Origin: Abyssibius alkaniclasticus
Lineage (GTDB): Bacteria; Pseudomonadota; Alphaproteobacteria; Rhodobacterales; Rhodobacteraceae
Direction of reading: 5' to 3'
NCBI RefSeq assembly: GCF_020447305.1
Contig: NZ_CP095732.1
Coordinates: 868,001 to 932,000, forward strand
Length of the DNA stretch: 64,000 bases
The notes below the pieces were generated by a model that was not told the origin of the DNA, ran no database searches, and saw only the letters and a list, made by a program, of their open reading frames with translations. The stretch's first letter is position 1. The number at the start of each line of letters is the position of its first letter. Positions 34,818 to 44,332 of the stretch are shown here, in pieces. A program made the translations under genes and the position numbers.

Positions 34818-36477
34818 CTATACCGATTTCGACCATGATTTTGTGCGCGCCCGCGTGGACCAGTTTCGCGGGCAGGTGCAGCGCCGTATTGATGGCGCGC
34901 TCAGCGAAGACGAGTTCCGCCCGCTGCGGCTGATGAACGGCTTATACCTGCAATTGCACGCCTATATGCTGCGCGTGGCCATCCCTTACGGCACGCTCAA
35001 CGGGCGGCAGATGCGCCAGCTTGCCTATATCGCCGAGCGGTGGGACCGCGGCTATGGGCATTTCACCACGCGCCAGAACATCCAGTTCAACTGGCCGAAA
35101 CTGCGCGATGTGCCCGATATTCTCGACGCGCTGGCCAATGTGGAGATGCACGCCATCCAGACCAGCGGCAACTGCATCCGCAACGTGACCGCCGACCATT
35201 TCGCCGGTGCGGCCGCCGATGAGGTTGAAGACCCGCGCCCGACCGCCGAGCTTTTGCGCCAATGGTCGACCGACCATCCCGAATTTCAGTTCCTGCCGCG
35301 CAAGTTCAAGATTGCGGTTTCGGGGGCTGATGTTGACCGCGCGGTCGTGCGCTCGCACGATATCGGCCTTTATCTGCGCCGCAATGAAGTGGGCGCGGCG
35401 GGCTATGAAGTTGTGATCGGCGGTGGGCTTGGGCGCACACCGATGGTTGGCAAAACCGTGCGCGACTTTGTGCCAAAAGCCGATTTGCTGCCCTATCTGG
35501 AGGCGATCTTGCAGGTTTATAACCTGTCGGGCCGGCGCGATAACAAATACAAGGCACGGCTGAAAATTCTGGTGCATGAGACCGGCCTGGACGAGCTGCG
35601 CGACCGCATCGAGGCGGCGTTTGTGGTGCAAAAGGCACAGTTTACCGGCGTGAATGCGCAGCTTTTGGCGGATATCGAGGCGAGTTTCGCACCGCCCGTG
35701 TTCAACAATACCCGCAGCCAGGTGCTGGAAGCGGCGCTGGAAAGCGACCCTGTTTTGCGCGCCTTTGTCGATACCAATGTCGCCGCGCATAAAAACCCCG
35801 CCTACGGCATTGTCACCGTATCGCTGAAGGCGGTTGGCCAGACGCCGGGCGATGCCACGGCAGACCAGATGCGCCTGCTGGCCGATCTGGCCGAGGAGTT
35901 TGGCCATGACGAGCTGCGCATCAGCCACGAGCAGAACGTGATTTTGCCGCATATCCGCCGCAGCGATATTCCGGCTGTTCATGCGCGGCTGAAGGCGGCG
36001 GGGCTGGCGACGGCGAATATCGGGCTGATCTCGGATATCATCGCCTGCCCCGGCATGGATTATTGCGCGCTGGCCACCGCGCGCTCCATTCCCGTGGCGC
36101 AAGCCATTGCCACGCGGTTTGACGAATTGCGGCTGGAGCGCGAGATCGGGCCGATCAAGATCAAAATCTCCGGCTGCATCAATGCCTGCGGGCACCACCA
36201 TGTTGGCCATATCGGCATTCTGGGGCTGGATCGCGCCGGGGTTGAAAACTACCAGATTACGCTTGGCGGCGATGCCGGGCGCGATATGGCGGTGGGCGAA
36301 CGCGCCGGGCCGGGCTTTGGATATGATGCGCTTGTGCCCGCGCTTGAACGCCTGCTCGACGCCTATCTGGACATTCGCGAGGGTGCCGATGAAAGCTTCA
36401 TCGAGGCCTATCGCCGCCTTGGCGCGGCCCCGTTCAAGGCGGCGCTTTACCCCGACGAGGCCCGCGATGCAGCGTAA
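34810..36477 (+). CDS. cysI: Assimilatory sulfite reductase hemoprotein (nitrite/sulfite reductase family)
   Basis: 555-residue siroheme and [4Fe-4S] enzyme that reduces sulfite to sulfide with six electrons. The start at 34810 (MYSYTDFDHDFVRARV) overlaps the DUF2849 gene by 8 bases. The substrate-binding blocks GHFTTRQNIQFNWPKL and QTSGNCIRNVT are present. The four cluster cysteines are in ACPGMDYCALA and SGCINACGHHH; the last also ligates siroheme. No flavoprotein subunit CysJ is in the operon, so electrons probably come via ferredoxin and the Fpr protein encoded downstream. Nitrite reductases share the fold, but the operon makes sulfite the likely substrate. Confidence 0.92.
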   Translation: MYSYTDFDHDFVRARVDQFRGQVQRRIDGALSEDEFRPLRLMNGLYLQLHAYMLRVAIPYGTLNGRQMRQLAYIAERWDRGYGHFTTRQNIQFNWPKLRDVPDILDALANVEMHAIQTSGNCIRNVTADHFAGAAADEVEDPRPTAELLRQWSTDHPEFQFLPRKFKIAVSGADVDRAVVRSHDIGLYLRRNEVGAAGYEVVIGGGLGRTPMVGKTVRDFVPKADLLPYLEAILQVYNLSGRRDNKYKARLKILVHETGLDELRDRIEAAFVVQKAQFTGVNAQLLADIEASFAPPVFNNTRSQVLEAALESDPVLRAFVDTNVAAHKNPAYGIVTVSLKAVGQTPGDATADQMRLLADLAEEFGHDELRISHEQNVILPHIRRSDIPAVHARLKAAGLATANIGLISDIIACPGMDYCALATARSIPVAQAIATRFDELRLEREIGPIKIKISGCINACGHHHVGHIGILGLDRAGVENYQITLGGDAGRDMAVGERAGPGFGYDALVPALERLLDAYLDIREGADESFIEAYRRLGAAPFKAALYPDEARDAA

Positions 36478-37195
36478 GGATTTGGCACAGACCGTGGCGC
36501 GGCTGAACGCGACCACCTGGGCGGATGACGCCACGGGCCTGCTTGACCAGGTGCTGAACCGTGGCCTTGTCGGGCAGGTGGCGATGGTGTCGTCCTTTGG
36601 GGCGGAAAGTGCCGTGCTGCTGCATCTGCTGGCACAGGTGCAGCCCGCAGCGCCGGTGATTTTCATCGATACGCAGATGCTGTTTGCCGAAACGCTGGAT
36701 TATCAGGCCGATCTGGCCAGCCGCTTTGGTCTGCGCGATGTGCGCCGCGTCACGGCAGACGAGCTGACCCTGCGCCGGACAGACCCGTGGGGCAATCTGC
36801 ACCAAAGCAATACCGATGCCTGCTGCGATTTTCGCAAAACGCAGGTTCTGGACCGCGCGCTTGCCGGGTTTGATGGCTGGATTTCAGGGCGCAAACGCCA
36901 TCAGGCCGGCACGCGCGCGGCGCTGGAGCTTTTCGAGGCCGACGAAGCGCATGGCCGCATCAAGATCAACCCGCTGGCCTATTGGTCGGCGGCGGATATC
37001 GCCGCTTATTTTGAAGCGCATGACCTGCCCCGCCACCCGCTTGTGGCGCGCGGCTATCCATCCATCGGCTGTGCGCCCTGCACAAGCGCTGTGGGTGCGG
37101 GTGAAGATGCGCGCGCCGGGCGCTGGCGCGGGCAGGATAAAGAAGAATGCGGCATCCACTTTGTGGATGGCAAATGGGTGCGGACAGCCGCCTGA
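36467..37195 (+). CDS. cysH: Phosphoadenylyl/adenylyl sulfate reductase, APS-type
   Basis: 242 residues; reduces adenylyl sulfate to sulfite. The start at 36467 overlaps cysI by 11 bases. The PP-loop motif is SSFGAESAVLLHLL, the substrate blocks FIDTQMLFAETLDY and WISGRKRHQAGTR follow, and the catalytic cysteine is Cys228 in KEECGIHF. The extra cysteines Cys119-Cys120 (DACCDFRK) and Cys202/Cys205 (GCAPCT) are those that hold a [4Fe-4S] cluster, which marks the APS rather than the PAPS reductase type. It is followed 10 bases later by the DUF934 gene. Confidence 0.93.
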   Translation: MQRKDLAQTVARLNATTWADDATGLLDQVLNRGLVGQVAMVSSFGAESAVLLHLLAQVQPAAPVIFIDTQMLFAETLDYQADLASRFGLRDVRRVTADELTLRRTDPWGNLHQSNTDACCDFRKTQVLDRALAGFDGWISGRKRHQAGTRAALELFEADEAHGRIKINPLAYWSAADIAAYFEAHDLPRHPLVARGYPSIGCAPCTSAVGAGEDARAGRWRGQDKEECGIHFVDGKWVRTAA

Positions 37196-37205
37196 GGAGG
37201 GCAGA

Positions 37206-37628
37206 ATGAACAAAGTGATTATACGCGATGACGGGTTTGCCGAAGATGATTTTGGTGAATTTGTCAGCCTCGATGTGCTGCAAGCCGGGGTGGAAAGCCC
37301 GCTGGCGGTTGAGATTGCCAACACGATCGACCCGATGGTGCTGGTGCCGCTGTTTCCGTGGATTTCGGCCATCCGCATCCCCTTTCCCAGCTTTGCCGAC
37401 GGGCGCGGCTTCTCATTGGCGCGGCGCTTGCGGATGCTTGGTTTTACCGGGCGGCTGCGCGCGGCTGGCCATGTGATTTCCGATCAGTATTTCCACGCGC
37501 GCCGCTCGGGCTTTGACGAGGTCGAGATCGACGCATTGCTGGCCCGCCGTCAGCCGCAAGCGCAATGGATGGCCCGCACCGATTGGGACCGTCCAACCTA
37601 TCAAGACCGGCTGCGCGCCGCCGTTTAG
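37206..37628 (+). CDS. DUF934 protein of the sulfite reductase operon
   Basis: 140 residues beginning at 37206 behind a GAGGAGGG site. It matches the DUF934 pattern: VSLDVLQAGVESPLAVEIANTIDP, FPSFADGRGFSLARRLRMLGFTGRLRAAGHVISDQ, and the tail around ALLARRQPQAQW. Genes of this family almost always lie next to cysI or cysH, and a role in sulfite reduction is assumed, but no biochemical function is established that I know of. Confidence 0.9.
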   Translation: MNKVIIRDDGFAEDDFGEFVSLDVLQAGVESPLAVEIANTIDPMVLVPLFPWISAIRIPFPSFADGRGFSLARRLRMLGFTGRLRAAGHVISDQYFHARRSGFDEVEIDALLARRQPQAQWMARTDWDRPTYQDRLRAAV

Positions 37629-37639
37629 AAAGATTTTCC

Positions 37640-38425
37640 ATGAATGAGATGACTGCTGTCAGCACACCGGTGCTGCCCGACGCCCAGACCGTGACCGAAG
37701 TGAAGCACTGGACCGACCGTCTGTTCTCCTTTCGGCTGAGCCGCCCCGCCAGCTTGCGCTTCCGCTCGGGCGAATTTGTGATGATCGGGCTGATGGGCGA
37801 GACCGGCCGTGCGCTGTTGCGCGCCTATTCCATCGCCTCGCCAAGCTGGGACGAGACGCTGGAATTCTACTCGATCAAGGTGCCCGATGGCCCGCTGACC
37901 AGCCGCCTGCAGCATATCGCGGTGGGCGATCAGGTTATTCTGCGCCCCAAACCCGTGGGCACGCTGGTGCTGGATGCGCTGTTGCCCGGCAAGCGGCTGT
38001 TTCTGGTGGCCACCGGCACCGGCATCGCCCCCTTTGCCAGCCTCGTGCGCGACCCCGACATTTATGCCCGCTACGACGAGGTGATCCTCACCCATACCTG
38101 CCGCGATGTCGCCGATCTGGCCTATGGCCGCACGCTGGTGGGTGGTTTGGCCGAAGACCCGCTGGTGGGCGAAGAGGCTTCGGCCAAGCTGCGCTACATT
38201 CCCACGACCACGCGCGAAGCCTCGCCCCGCATGGGGCGGATTACCGATCTGCTGCGCAAATCAGCGCTGGGCCTGCCCGATTTGGGCGCGGATGACCGCG
38301 TGATGATCTGCGGCTCGCTCGCGCTGAACCAGGAGATGAAGGCGATTTGCGAAGCGGCAGGCTTAGTTGAAGGCGCAAACTCCGCCCCCGGTGGTTTTGT
38401 GGTGGAAAAGGCGTTTGTCGGGTAG
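37640..38425 (+). CDS. fpr: Ferredoxin/flavodoxin--NADP reductase
   Basis: 261-residue FAD protein that exchanges electrons between NADPH and ferredoxin or flavodoxin. The FAD-binding block is LRAYSIASPSWDETLEFYSIKV, the pyrophosphate-binding block PLTSRLQHI, and the NADP-binding motif LVATGTGIAPFASL. The C-terminus APGGFVVEKAFVG is the bacterial-type extended end seen in Rhodobacter Fpr. As the last gene of the cys operon, it probably provides electrons for CysI. It begins 12 bases after the DUF934 gene. I see no clear terminator after it. Confidence 0.93.
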   Translation: MNEMTAVSTPVLPDAQTVTEVKHWTDRLFSFRLSRPASLRFRSGEFVMIGLMGETGRALLRAYSIASPSWDETLEFYSIKVPDGPLTSRLQHIAVGDQVILRPKPVGTLVLDALLPGKRLFLVATGTGIAPFASLVRDPDIYARYDEVILTHTCRDVADLAYGRTLVGGLAEDPLVGEEASAKLRYIPTTTREASPRMGRITDLLRKSALGLPDLGADDRVMICGSLALNQEMKAICEAAGLVEGANSAPGGFVVEKAFVG

Positions 38426-38498
38426 GATTGGCCGTTTGCAGCCGGTATCTGGCCGATTGGCGTGATACACAACCAGTGCCGCGCGCTATGCTTGCGGT

Positions 38499-39107
38499 AT
38501 GAGCGATATTTCACATCTTTCCCGCCGCTATGACCGCGCTGCCAACCGCTGGCAGGCCAAAATGGACCGCTTTGGCTTTGGCCCTGCCTATCGGCACATG
38601 CTGGGGCAAGTGGCACTGCCGGCGCGCCCGCTTGTTGCGCTGGATGCCGACACGGGGTGCGGCACATTTGCAGGCGCAGCACTGGATTTCGGCCTGAGCT
38701 TCGCGCAGCTCGATCTGCTGGACCCGTCGGCCAGAATGCTTGCCCATGCAAGCGAAATGGTCGGCGCCCGCGCGCCGCTGCGCTGTTTTGCAACAGATAT
38801 TGCCAGCCATGAGCCCGCCGCTTGCTATGATCTGATACTTTGCGCCCATGTGGTCGAGCATTGTGCCGACCCTGTGGCCACCCTGGCACAGTTGCGCGCC
38901 ATGCTGGCCCCCGGTGGCACATTGCTGCTGGCGGTCAGCAAGCCGCATTGGTGTTCGTTGATTGTCTTTTTGCGCTGGCGTCACCGCTGCTTTGAACCCG
39001 CCGAGATGCGCGGCCTTTTGGCGCGTGCCGGTTTTGGGACAACCCGGGGCTACCCTTTCCCATCGGGCGTGCCCAGCCGGGTCAGCCACGGATATTGTGC
39101 AAACTGA
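38499..39107 (+). CDS. Class I SAM-dependent methyltransferase
   Basis: 202 residues. The SAM region reads LDADTGCGTFAGAALDFG, an unusual form of the glycine-rich loop, followed by the acidic LDLLDPSARMLAHASEM, the block YDLILCAHVVEHCADP and LRAMLAPGGTLLLAVSKPHW. The substrate is unknown. It is followed 13 bases later by a small monooxygenase gene and then an AraC regulator, so the three may act together. Confidence 0.8.
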   Translation: MSDISHLSRRYDRAANRWQAKMDRFGFGPAYRHMLGQVALPARPLVALDADTGCGTFAGAALDFGLSFAQLDLLDPSARMLAHASEMVGARAPLRCFATDIASHEPAACYDLILCAHVVEHCADPVATLAQLRAMLAPGGTLLLAVSKPHWCSLIVFLRWRHRCFEPAEMRGLLARAGFGTTRGYPFPSGVPSRVSHGYCAN

Positions 39108-39119
39108 ATAGGAAAACCC

Positions 39120-39407
39120 ATGCCCCTTGCCCTGATCGAAGTTTCCCTTGGCCCCGACGATACCCAAAAAGCCCTGGCCAGCTTTGCCGCCATGCGCGAA
39201 GAAATTGTTGCGATGGAGGGCAACCTATCCTTCCACGCCTTCCCCATCGATGGCGGTGTGGTTGTTCTGCATGAATGGCGCTCGCACCAAGCCTTTGCCG
39301 CCTATCGCAACAGCCCGGCTTTTGCGACACTGATTGCCACGGTCAAACCGCTGGCCACGCAGGTGCCGCGCAGCCGCCTGTTCGAGGAATACGTTGCGCC
39401 CGCCTAG
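39120..39407 (+). CDS. Putative quinol monooxygenase (ABM domain)
   Basis: 95-residue protein of the antibiotic-biosynthesis-monooxygenase fold, a dimeric ferredoxin-like barrel. The family signature is MREEIVAMEGNLSFHAFPIDGGVVVLHEWRSHQAFAAYR, split here as a beta strand, the conserved EWRS block and a helix. YgiN-type relatives oxidise quinols; other members handle different aromatic substrates. It starts at 39120 in a run with the methyltransferase and the AraC regulator. Confidence 0.8.
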   Translation: MPLALIEVSLGPDDTQKALASFAAMREEIVAMEGNLSFHAFPIDGGVVVLHEWRSHQAFAAYRNSPAFATLIATVKPLATQVPRSRLFEEYVAPA

Positions 39408-39427
39408 TTTCGGGCGATACTTGCACC

Positions 39428-40216
39428 ATGATCGCGCCAGACGCCTTTTGCTTTTACAAAATCTTTGCGCCTGAACCGTGCAAACTGGTGCGGTTTGACC
39501 GGCACTATCTGCTTTACAGCGCGGCAGGCAGCATTGATCTGGAAGTGGATGGCCGGGTGTGGACCCTGCCTCCGCTGCGGGCAGCGTGGCTGCAGGCGGG
39601 CGTGGAAATTGCCGTGTGCAACGCGCGGCCAATCACCTGTTGTTCGCTGCTTTACGCGCCCGGGTTTATTGCCGCCCCGGCGATGCCCTGCAAGGTATTC
39701 GACATTACCCCGCTGGCGCGGGAAATGATTTTGGAGTGCCGTCGCTGGGGGCCGGAATCCGGCGCGCTTGATGATTATGCACGGCAGTTTTTCACCACTT
39801 TGGCGCTGGTTACGCGCGAATTGGCGGCCAAGGATTGCAATTCATGGGTGCCGGTCGGGCAATCGGCGGCCGTGCGCAGCGCCATTGCCCATAGCCGCGA
39901 ACAGCTTGGCGCGCGGCCTGAATTTGCACAGATCGCGCGCGCGGTTCACTGCACCCCGCGCACATTGGCGCGGCGGTTTCAGGCGGAATGCGGGATGAGC
40001 TGGCAGCAGGTTTTGCGCCGTTTGCGCATGATCCGCGCCGCCGAACTGCTGGCCGATGCGCAGATGCAAATCACACAGGTGGGTTTTGCGGTTGGCTATG
40101 CCTCGCAATCGGCCTTTGGGGCGGCCTTTCGTGACTTTGCGCAAGTATCGCCGCGCGACTACCGCGCGGGTATAATGCGCGGCCTGAACCTAGCTGTTGA
40201 CGCAACGCAAAGCTGA
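39428..40216 (+). CDS. AraC-family transcriptional regulator
   Basis: 262 residues from the ATG at 39428 (MIAPDAFCFYKIFAPEPCK). The N-terminal part is a cupin-like sensor with several cysteines (CNARPITCCSLLYAPG). The C-terminal pair of helix-turn-helix units reads FAQIARAVHCTPRTLARRFQAECGMSW and ITQVGFAVGYASQSAFGAAFRDFAQVSPRDYR, diagnostic of AraC. The effector is unknown; the cysteines might sense a thiol-reactive compound (guess). It follows the monooxygenase gene by 20 bases. Confidence 0.88.
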   Translation: MIAPDAFCFYKIFAPEPCKLVRFDRHYLLYSAAGSIDLEVDGRVWTLPPLRAAWLQAGVEIAVCNARPITCCSLLYAPGFIAAPAMPCKVFDITPLAREMILECRRWGPESGALDDYARQFFTTLALVTRELAAKDCNSWVPVGQSAAVRSAIAHSREQLGARPEFAQIARAVHCTPRTLARRFQAECGMSWQQVLRRLRMIRAAELLADAQMQITQVGFAVGYASQSAFGAAFRDFAQVSPRDYRAGIMRGLNLAVDATQS

Positions 40217-40256
40217 TTTTAGCCTGTCATCAGAAATTTATCTTGAAGGTGATATT

Positions 40257-40691
40257 ATGGCCAAAACTCCGGAAATCCGCGCCGCAAAAGGCGATGCAAA
40301 AGAAGCCGATCGCCACAATCTGGGCGACCCGGTGGCCGATGCGGCCAAATGGGTGCGCGGGCTGACAACCAAGCGCGTATCGGACCTGTTCAAAACCGAA
40401 AAAGGGCTGGAGGGCCACTGGAAACAGGTGCAGCAGGAGGTGACGCGCGGCAACAAGCATTTCTTCGCCACCAAAACCCTGCCCGGCGGCTTTACCGATG
40501 GCGGCAAAACCAGCCCCGAAGGCAAGAAGATGATCGCCTTCATCGCCGATGCGATTGTCGGCGCGGCCAAGGGCAGCAAGATCGACTTTCCCTTGCAGGA
40601 AATGAAATTCACAAGCGACATGGCCTGGCTGAAGCTGGAGAAAGCAAGCGGCAAGGTGAAGGTGAAATCGACTCCGGGCACGAAGAAGTAG
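40257..40691 (+). CDS. Conserved-looking protein of unknown function, Lys-rich
   Basis: 144 residues starting at 40257 after an AAGGTG site. It is rich in Lys, Gly and Thr, with no signal peptide or membrane segment. Segments KTEKGLEGHWKQVQQEVTRGNKHFF and GKKMIAFIADAIVGAAKGSKIDFPLQEM suggest two helical regions. The C-terminus KVKVKSTPGTKK is strongly basic. I do not recognise the family. It converges on the Fic gene. Confidence 0.6.
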   Translation: MAKTPEIRAAKGDAKEADRHNLGDPVADAAKWVRGLTTKRVSDLFKTEKGLEGHWKQVQQEVTRGNKHFFATKTLPGGFTDGGKTSPEGKKMIAFIADAIVGAAKGSKIDFPLQEMKFTSDMAWLKLEKASGKVKVKSTPGTKK

Positions 40692-40699
40692 GGGGTTGG

Positions 40700-41857
40700 T
40701 TAGCTCGGCTCCTGAACCAGCTGCAGCAGTTCGGAGAACGCATATAGGCCTGATGCACGCCCAGCAGGCGGAACAAGTATTCGCAACACGCCGTCTTCTA
40801 CCAGCCGGTTGGTGAACGTGTTTGCTGACTGCTTCGGGATGCCTGCCTCGCGCGTAAACCGGCTGTTGCGGAAGATCGGGTTTGCAAAGATGTAGTTCAA
40901 CGCATCGACAGACCATTTTGAGCGTAGAGTGTCTCTGAAACGTTCGCGCATGTCGTCATACAGGCGGTGAATCCGCCCAACAATCGCGATGTTTTCCTGG
41001 GCTTGAGATTGGATGGCCTCCAGGAAGAAAGCAATCCAGCCGCTCCAATCATCGTTGTCGGATACAGCGCGCATACGTTCGATGTATTCATCTTTGTGGC
41101 GTTCGAAGAAATCGCTGACGAAGAAACGCGGTGCGCTCAGAATACCAGTTTTCCACAGCATCAACGTAATCAGCATACGTCCAATGCGCCCATTGCCATC
41201 TTCAAAAGGGTGCAAGGCCTCGAATTCGATATGCGCGATTGCTGTGCGCAGCAGCGGTTGGATGGTTTCATTTCCGATATAGGCAATAAGCGCCTCCATC
41301 GCTGGCGGTAGCTGATGCGGTGCAATTGGAATGAATTGGATTTTCCGCTGTCGATGGTCGCCGATGTAATTCTGTTCAACTTTGTATTCACCTGGACGCT
41401 TCATCGCGCCGCGGCCAAAGCTGAGCAAGGTGCGATGGGCTGATCTTATCAGATGTTCAGAAAGTGGATAGCCTTCTGACAGCCGCCTTTCTGCCTGGCG
41501 CAATGCACGAGCGTATAGCGCCACCTCCAGAGCCTCATTGCGCCCAGTGCCGTGAGGCTGGTCGGGGTCTGCATCAGCTTCAAGCCGAAGAACCTCCTCT
41601 AATGTAGAAATCGTGCCTTCCATACGGGAGGAGATCACAGCATCACGCGCGCGTAGCGGGGCAAGCAACAATTCACTATTTGGAAGTGTGCTTAGTAGCG
41701 TATCATAGCGTGTAAGGGCGATCAGTGTTTGCGAAAGTGGGTTTATAAGCGCATTGAGGTCAATTCTCGGAGGCGGAAACGCGCCTGTATGGTAGGTGAC
41801 AGCCTCCGACGCATCGTATTTTGTGTTGTGCACAAGAATTTCAACTTTTTCATCCAT
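40700..41857 (-). CDS. Fic-domain protein (class II, N-terminal inhibitory motif)
   Basis: 385 residues from the ATG at 41857. The Fic core motif HPFEDGNGRIGR lies at 216-227 with the catalytic His216. An N-terminal inhibitory motif SSRMEGT fits (S/T)xxxE(G/N), with Ser76, Glu80 and Gly81, so the enzyme should be autoinhibited. The C-terminal region (about 330-380) has a winged-helix look: NYIFANPIFRNSRFTREAGIPKQSANTFTNRLVEDGVL. Fic enzymes transfer AMP or other groups onto proteins. Base composition is visibly lower in GC than the neighbouring genes, which suggests recent transfer. No antitoxin gene is adjacent. Confidence 0.9.
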   Translation of the reverse strand: MDEKVEILVHNTKYDASEAVTYHTGAFPPPRIDLNALINPLSQTLIALTRYDTLLSTLPNSELLLAPLRARDAVISSRMEGTISTLEEVLRLEADADPDQPHGTGRNEALEVALYARALRQAERRLSEGYPLSEHLIRSAHRTLLSFGRGAMKRPGEYKVEQNYIGDHRQRKIQFIPIAPHQLPPAMEALIAYIGNETIQPLLRTAIAHIEFEALHPFEDGNGRIGRMLITLMLWKTGILSAPRFFVSDFFERHKDEYIERMRAVSDNDDWSGWIAFFLEAIQSQAQENIAIVGRIHRLYDDMRERFRDTLRSKWSVDALNYIFANPIFRNSRFTREAGIPKQSANTFTNRLVEDGVLRILVPPAGRASGLYAFSELLQLVQEPS

Positions 41858-41944
41858 AAAGAAGTTTGTGTGCCATTTCCTAATCAGAATCAAGCTTGAT
41901 TATGGTTCAGACAAAAATTCAATACACAAAACTCGCGGCGCAAG

Positions 41945-41977
41945 CAAAAAAGGCCCCGGATTGCTCCGGGGCCTTTC
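41945..41977 (-). terminator. Terminator of the pnp transcript
   Basis: Perfect 10-bp stem AGGCCCCGGA / TCCGGGGCCT with a TTGC loop. On the minus strand it is followed by a run of six T residues, 20 bases after the pnp stop. Confidence 0.92.
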
Positions 41978-41996
41978 TTCATTCCAACCGCCCGAC

Positions 41997-44126
41997 TTAC
42001 TCGTCGCCGGACTTCTCGGCCAGCTCTTCGCCGGTTTCCTGATTGACGACTTTCATCGACAGGCGCACCTTGCCGCGGTCGTCAAAGCCGACGAGTTTCA
42101 CCTTCACCTCCTGGCCTTCCTGCAGAAGGTCTTTGGGGTGGTTTACGCGTTCGGCGGAAATCTGGGACACATGTACCAGACCGTCGCGTTTGCCGAAGAA
42201 GTTCACAAACGCGCCGAAATCCATCAGCTTTACAACCTTGCCGGTGTAGATCTGCCCGACTTCGGGCTCGGCCACGATCGACCAGATCATGTCATAGGCT
42301 TTCTTGATCGACTCACCGTTCGGCGAGGCGATCTTGATGATACCGTCATCGTTGATATCAACCTTGGCACCGGACACTTCCACGATTTCGCGGATGACCT
42401 TGCCGCCCGAGCCGATCACTTCGCGGATTTTATCGGTCGGCACCTGCATGGTTTCGATGCGCGGCGCGTGGATCGAGAACTCGGAGGTTTCGTTCAGCGC
42501 CTTGCCCATCTCACCCAGAATATGCAGGCGGGCGTCTTTGGCCTGTGCCAAAGCCTGTTTCATGATGGCGGGCGTGATGCCGGCCACCTTGATATCCATC
42601 TGCATGGTGGTGATGCCGTTGGCAGTGCCGGCGACCTTGAAATCCATATCGCCAAGGTGGTCTTCGTCACCCAGAATATCGGTCAGAACCGCAAATTCCT
42701 CGCCCTCAAGGATAAGACCCATTGCGATACCGGCCACCGGGGCTTTCAGCGGAACGCCCGCATCCATCATCGACAGCGAGCCACCACAGACCGAAGCCAT
42801 AGAGGAGGAGCCGTTGGATTCGGTGATTTCCGAGACCAGTCGCAGCGTATAGGGGAAGTCGGTTGCCGCAGGCAGAACCGCCTGAAGCGCGCGCCAGGCC
42901 AGCTTGCCGTGGCCGATTTCACGCCGCCCCGGGCCCATCATGCGGCCAGCTTCACCAACCGAATAGGGCGGAAAGTTGTAATGCAGCATGAAGTTGGAGC
43001 GCGAGGAGCCGTGCAGCGCATCGATGATCTGCTCGTCATCGCCGGTGCCGAGCGTGGTCACGACAAGGCCCTGGGTTTCGCCACGGGTGAACAAAGCCGA
43101 GCCATGTGCGCGCGGCAGCAGGCCGGTTTCAGCCACAATCGGGCGCACGGTGGTCAGGTCACGGCCATCGATGCGGCGGCCGGTCTTGATGACATCGCCA
43201 CGCAGCACGGTCGATTCGAGCTTCTTGAAGCAACCGCCAAGCGCCTTGTCGGCGGCTTCATCCTCAGACAGACCTTCGGTGATCATTGCACGCGCAGCGG
43301 CAATGGCGGCCTGACGCTCCTGCTTGTCGGTAATCGCGAAGGCGGCGCGCATGGCAGCTTCGCCCAGACCGGCAACCTTGGCGTAGAGCGCGCTGGAATC
43401 GGGGGCCTGGAAGTTGAACGGCTCTTTCGCCGCTTCTTCGGCCATGCCGATGATCATGTCGATCACGGGCTGCATCTGCTCATGGCCGAACACGACCGCG
43501 CCAAGGATCTCGTCCTCGCTCAGCTCATAGGCTTCGGATTCAACCATCATCACCGCATCGGCGGTGCCGGCGACAACAAGGTCGAGCCGCTGCTCGGGAT
43601 TGTTGCGCAGGTTGTCCATATCGGCAACCGAGGGGTTGAGGATATAGTCGCCATCGACAAAACCAACGCGGGCCGCGGCAATCGGGCCCATGAAAGGCGC
43701 GCCCGACAGGGTAAGCGCGGCCGAGGCGGCGATCATCGCCACAACGTCGGGGTCATTTTCCAGATCATGGCTCAGCACGGTGCAGATGACCTGGGTTTCG
43801 TTCTTGAACCCATCCACGAACAGCGGGCGGATCGGGCGGTCGATCAGGCGGCTTGTCAGGGTTTCTTTTTCCGAGGGGCGCGCTTCGCGCTTGAAAAAGC
43901 CACCGGGAATGCGGCCAGCCGCATAGTATTTTTCCTGGTAATGCACGGTCAGCGGGAAGAAATCGAAGCCCTCTTTGGGTTTCTTTTCATAGACCACCGC
44001 GGCCATGACCGAGGTTTCGCCATAGGTGGCAATCACGCAGGCATCGGCCTGGCGCGCAATCTTGCCGGTTTCGAGTGTCAGGGTGTCATGGCCCCACTCG
44101 ATTGATTTTTTGACAACGTTAAACAT
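41997..44126 (-). CDS. pnp: Polyribonucleotide nucleotidyltransferase
   Basis: 709-residue PNPase, the trimeric 3'-to-5' phosphorolytic exoribonuclease of the degradosome. The start at 44126 ([19 protein letters not shown]) follows AGGAAAC. Two RNase PH domains are visible: [22 protein letters not shown] in the first and [18 protein letters not shown] with [22 protein letters not shown] in the second. KH ([14 protein letters not shown]) and S1 ([24 protein letters not shown]) domains follow. It lies after rpsO as usual, 206 bases downstream, behind a terminator. Confidence 0.97.
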   Translation of the reverse strand: MFNVVKKSIEWGHDTLTLETGKIARQADACVIATYGETSVMAAVVYEKKPKEGFDFFPLTVHYQEKYYAAGRIPGGFFKREARPSEKETLTSRLIDRPIRPLFVDGFKNETQVICTVLSHDLENDPDVVAMIAASAALTLSGAPFMGPIAAARVGFVDGDYILNPSVADMDNLRNNPEQRLDLVVAGTADAVMMVESEAYELSEDEILGAVVFGHEQMQPVIDMIIGMAEEAAKEPFNFQAPDSSALYAKVAGLGEAAMRAAFAITDKQERQAAIAAARAMITEGLSEDEAADKALGGCFKKLESTVLRGDVIKTGRRIDGRDLTTVRPIVAETGLLPRAHGSALFTRGETQGLVVTTLGTGDDEQIIDALHGSSRSNFMLHYNFPPYSVGEAGRMMGPGRREIGHGKLAWRALQAVLPAATDFPYTLRLVSEITESNGSSSMASVCGGSLSMMDAGVPLKAPVAGIAMGLILEGEEFAVLTDILGDEDHLGDMDFKVAGTANGITTMQMDIKVAGITPAIMKQALAQAKDARLHILGEMGKALNETSEFSIHAPRIETMQVPTDKIREVIGSGGKVIREIVEVSGAKVDINDDGIIKIASPNGESIKKAYDMIWSIVAEPEVGQIYTGKVVKLMDFGAFVNFFGKRDGLVHVSQISAERVNHPKDLLQEGQEVKVKLVGFDDRGKVRLSMKVVNQETGEELAEKSGDE

Positions 44127-44292
44127 CTGTTTCCTTTGCAACGGGTCTGCCCCCTGGCAGCACCCGCAATAACCCCTGTTTCATATCATCCAAACGCGCG
44201 GCCCGGGGTTTGGGGCGTTGCGGACATCTTGCGGCCTTTTCAGAGGTTCACCAATGCGAACATGGGGCGGGGCTGCAGCGTCACCCGAATTG

Positions 44293-44323
44293 AAAAACGC
44301 GCCCCCGGGGTGACGGGGGCGCG
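44293..44323 (-). terminator. Terminator between rpsO and pnp
   Basis: On the minus strand a 10-bp stem (CGCGCCCCCG-type) with a 6-base loop is followed by TTTTT. It lies 10 bases after the rpsO stop. Read-through or processing here would set the amount of pnp mRNA made from the rpsO promoter. The remaining bases up to the pnp start show no other clear signal. Confidence 0.85.
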
Positions 44324-44332
44324 CTGGGTGCC

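Noticed and set aside
41796-44105. Very long plus-strand open frame opposite pnp
   Set aside because: It mirrors the codon structure of pnp, a secure gene, and its translation is His/Gly/Arg-rich with no domain. It is a GC-rich shadow.
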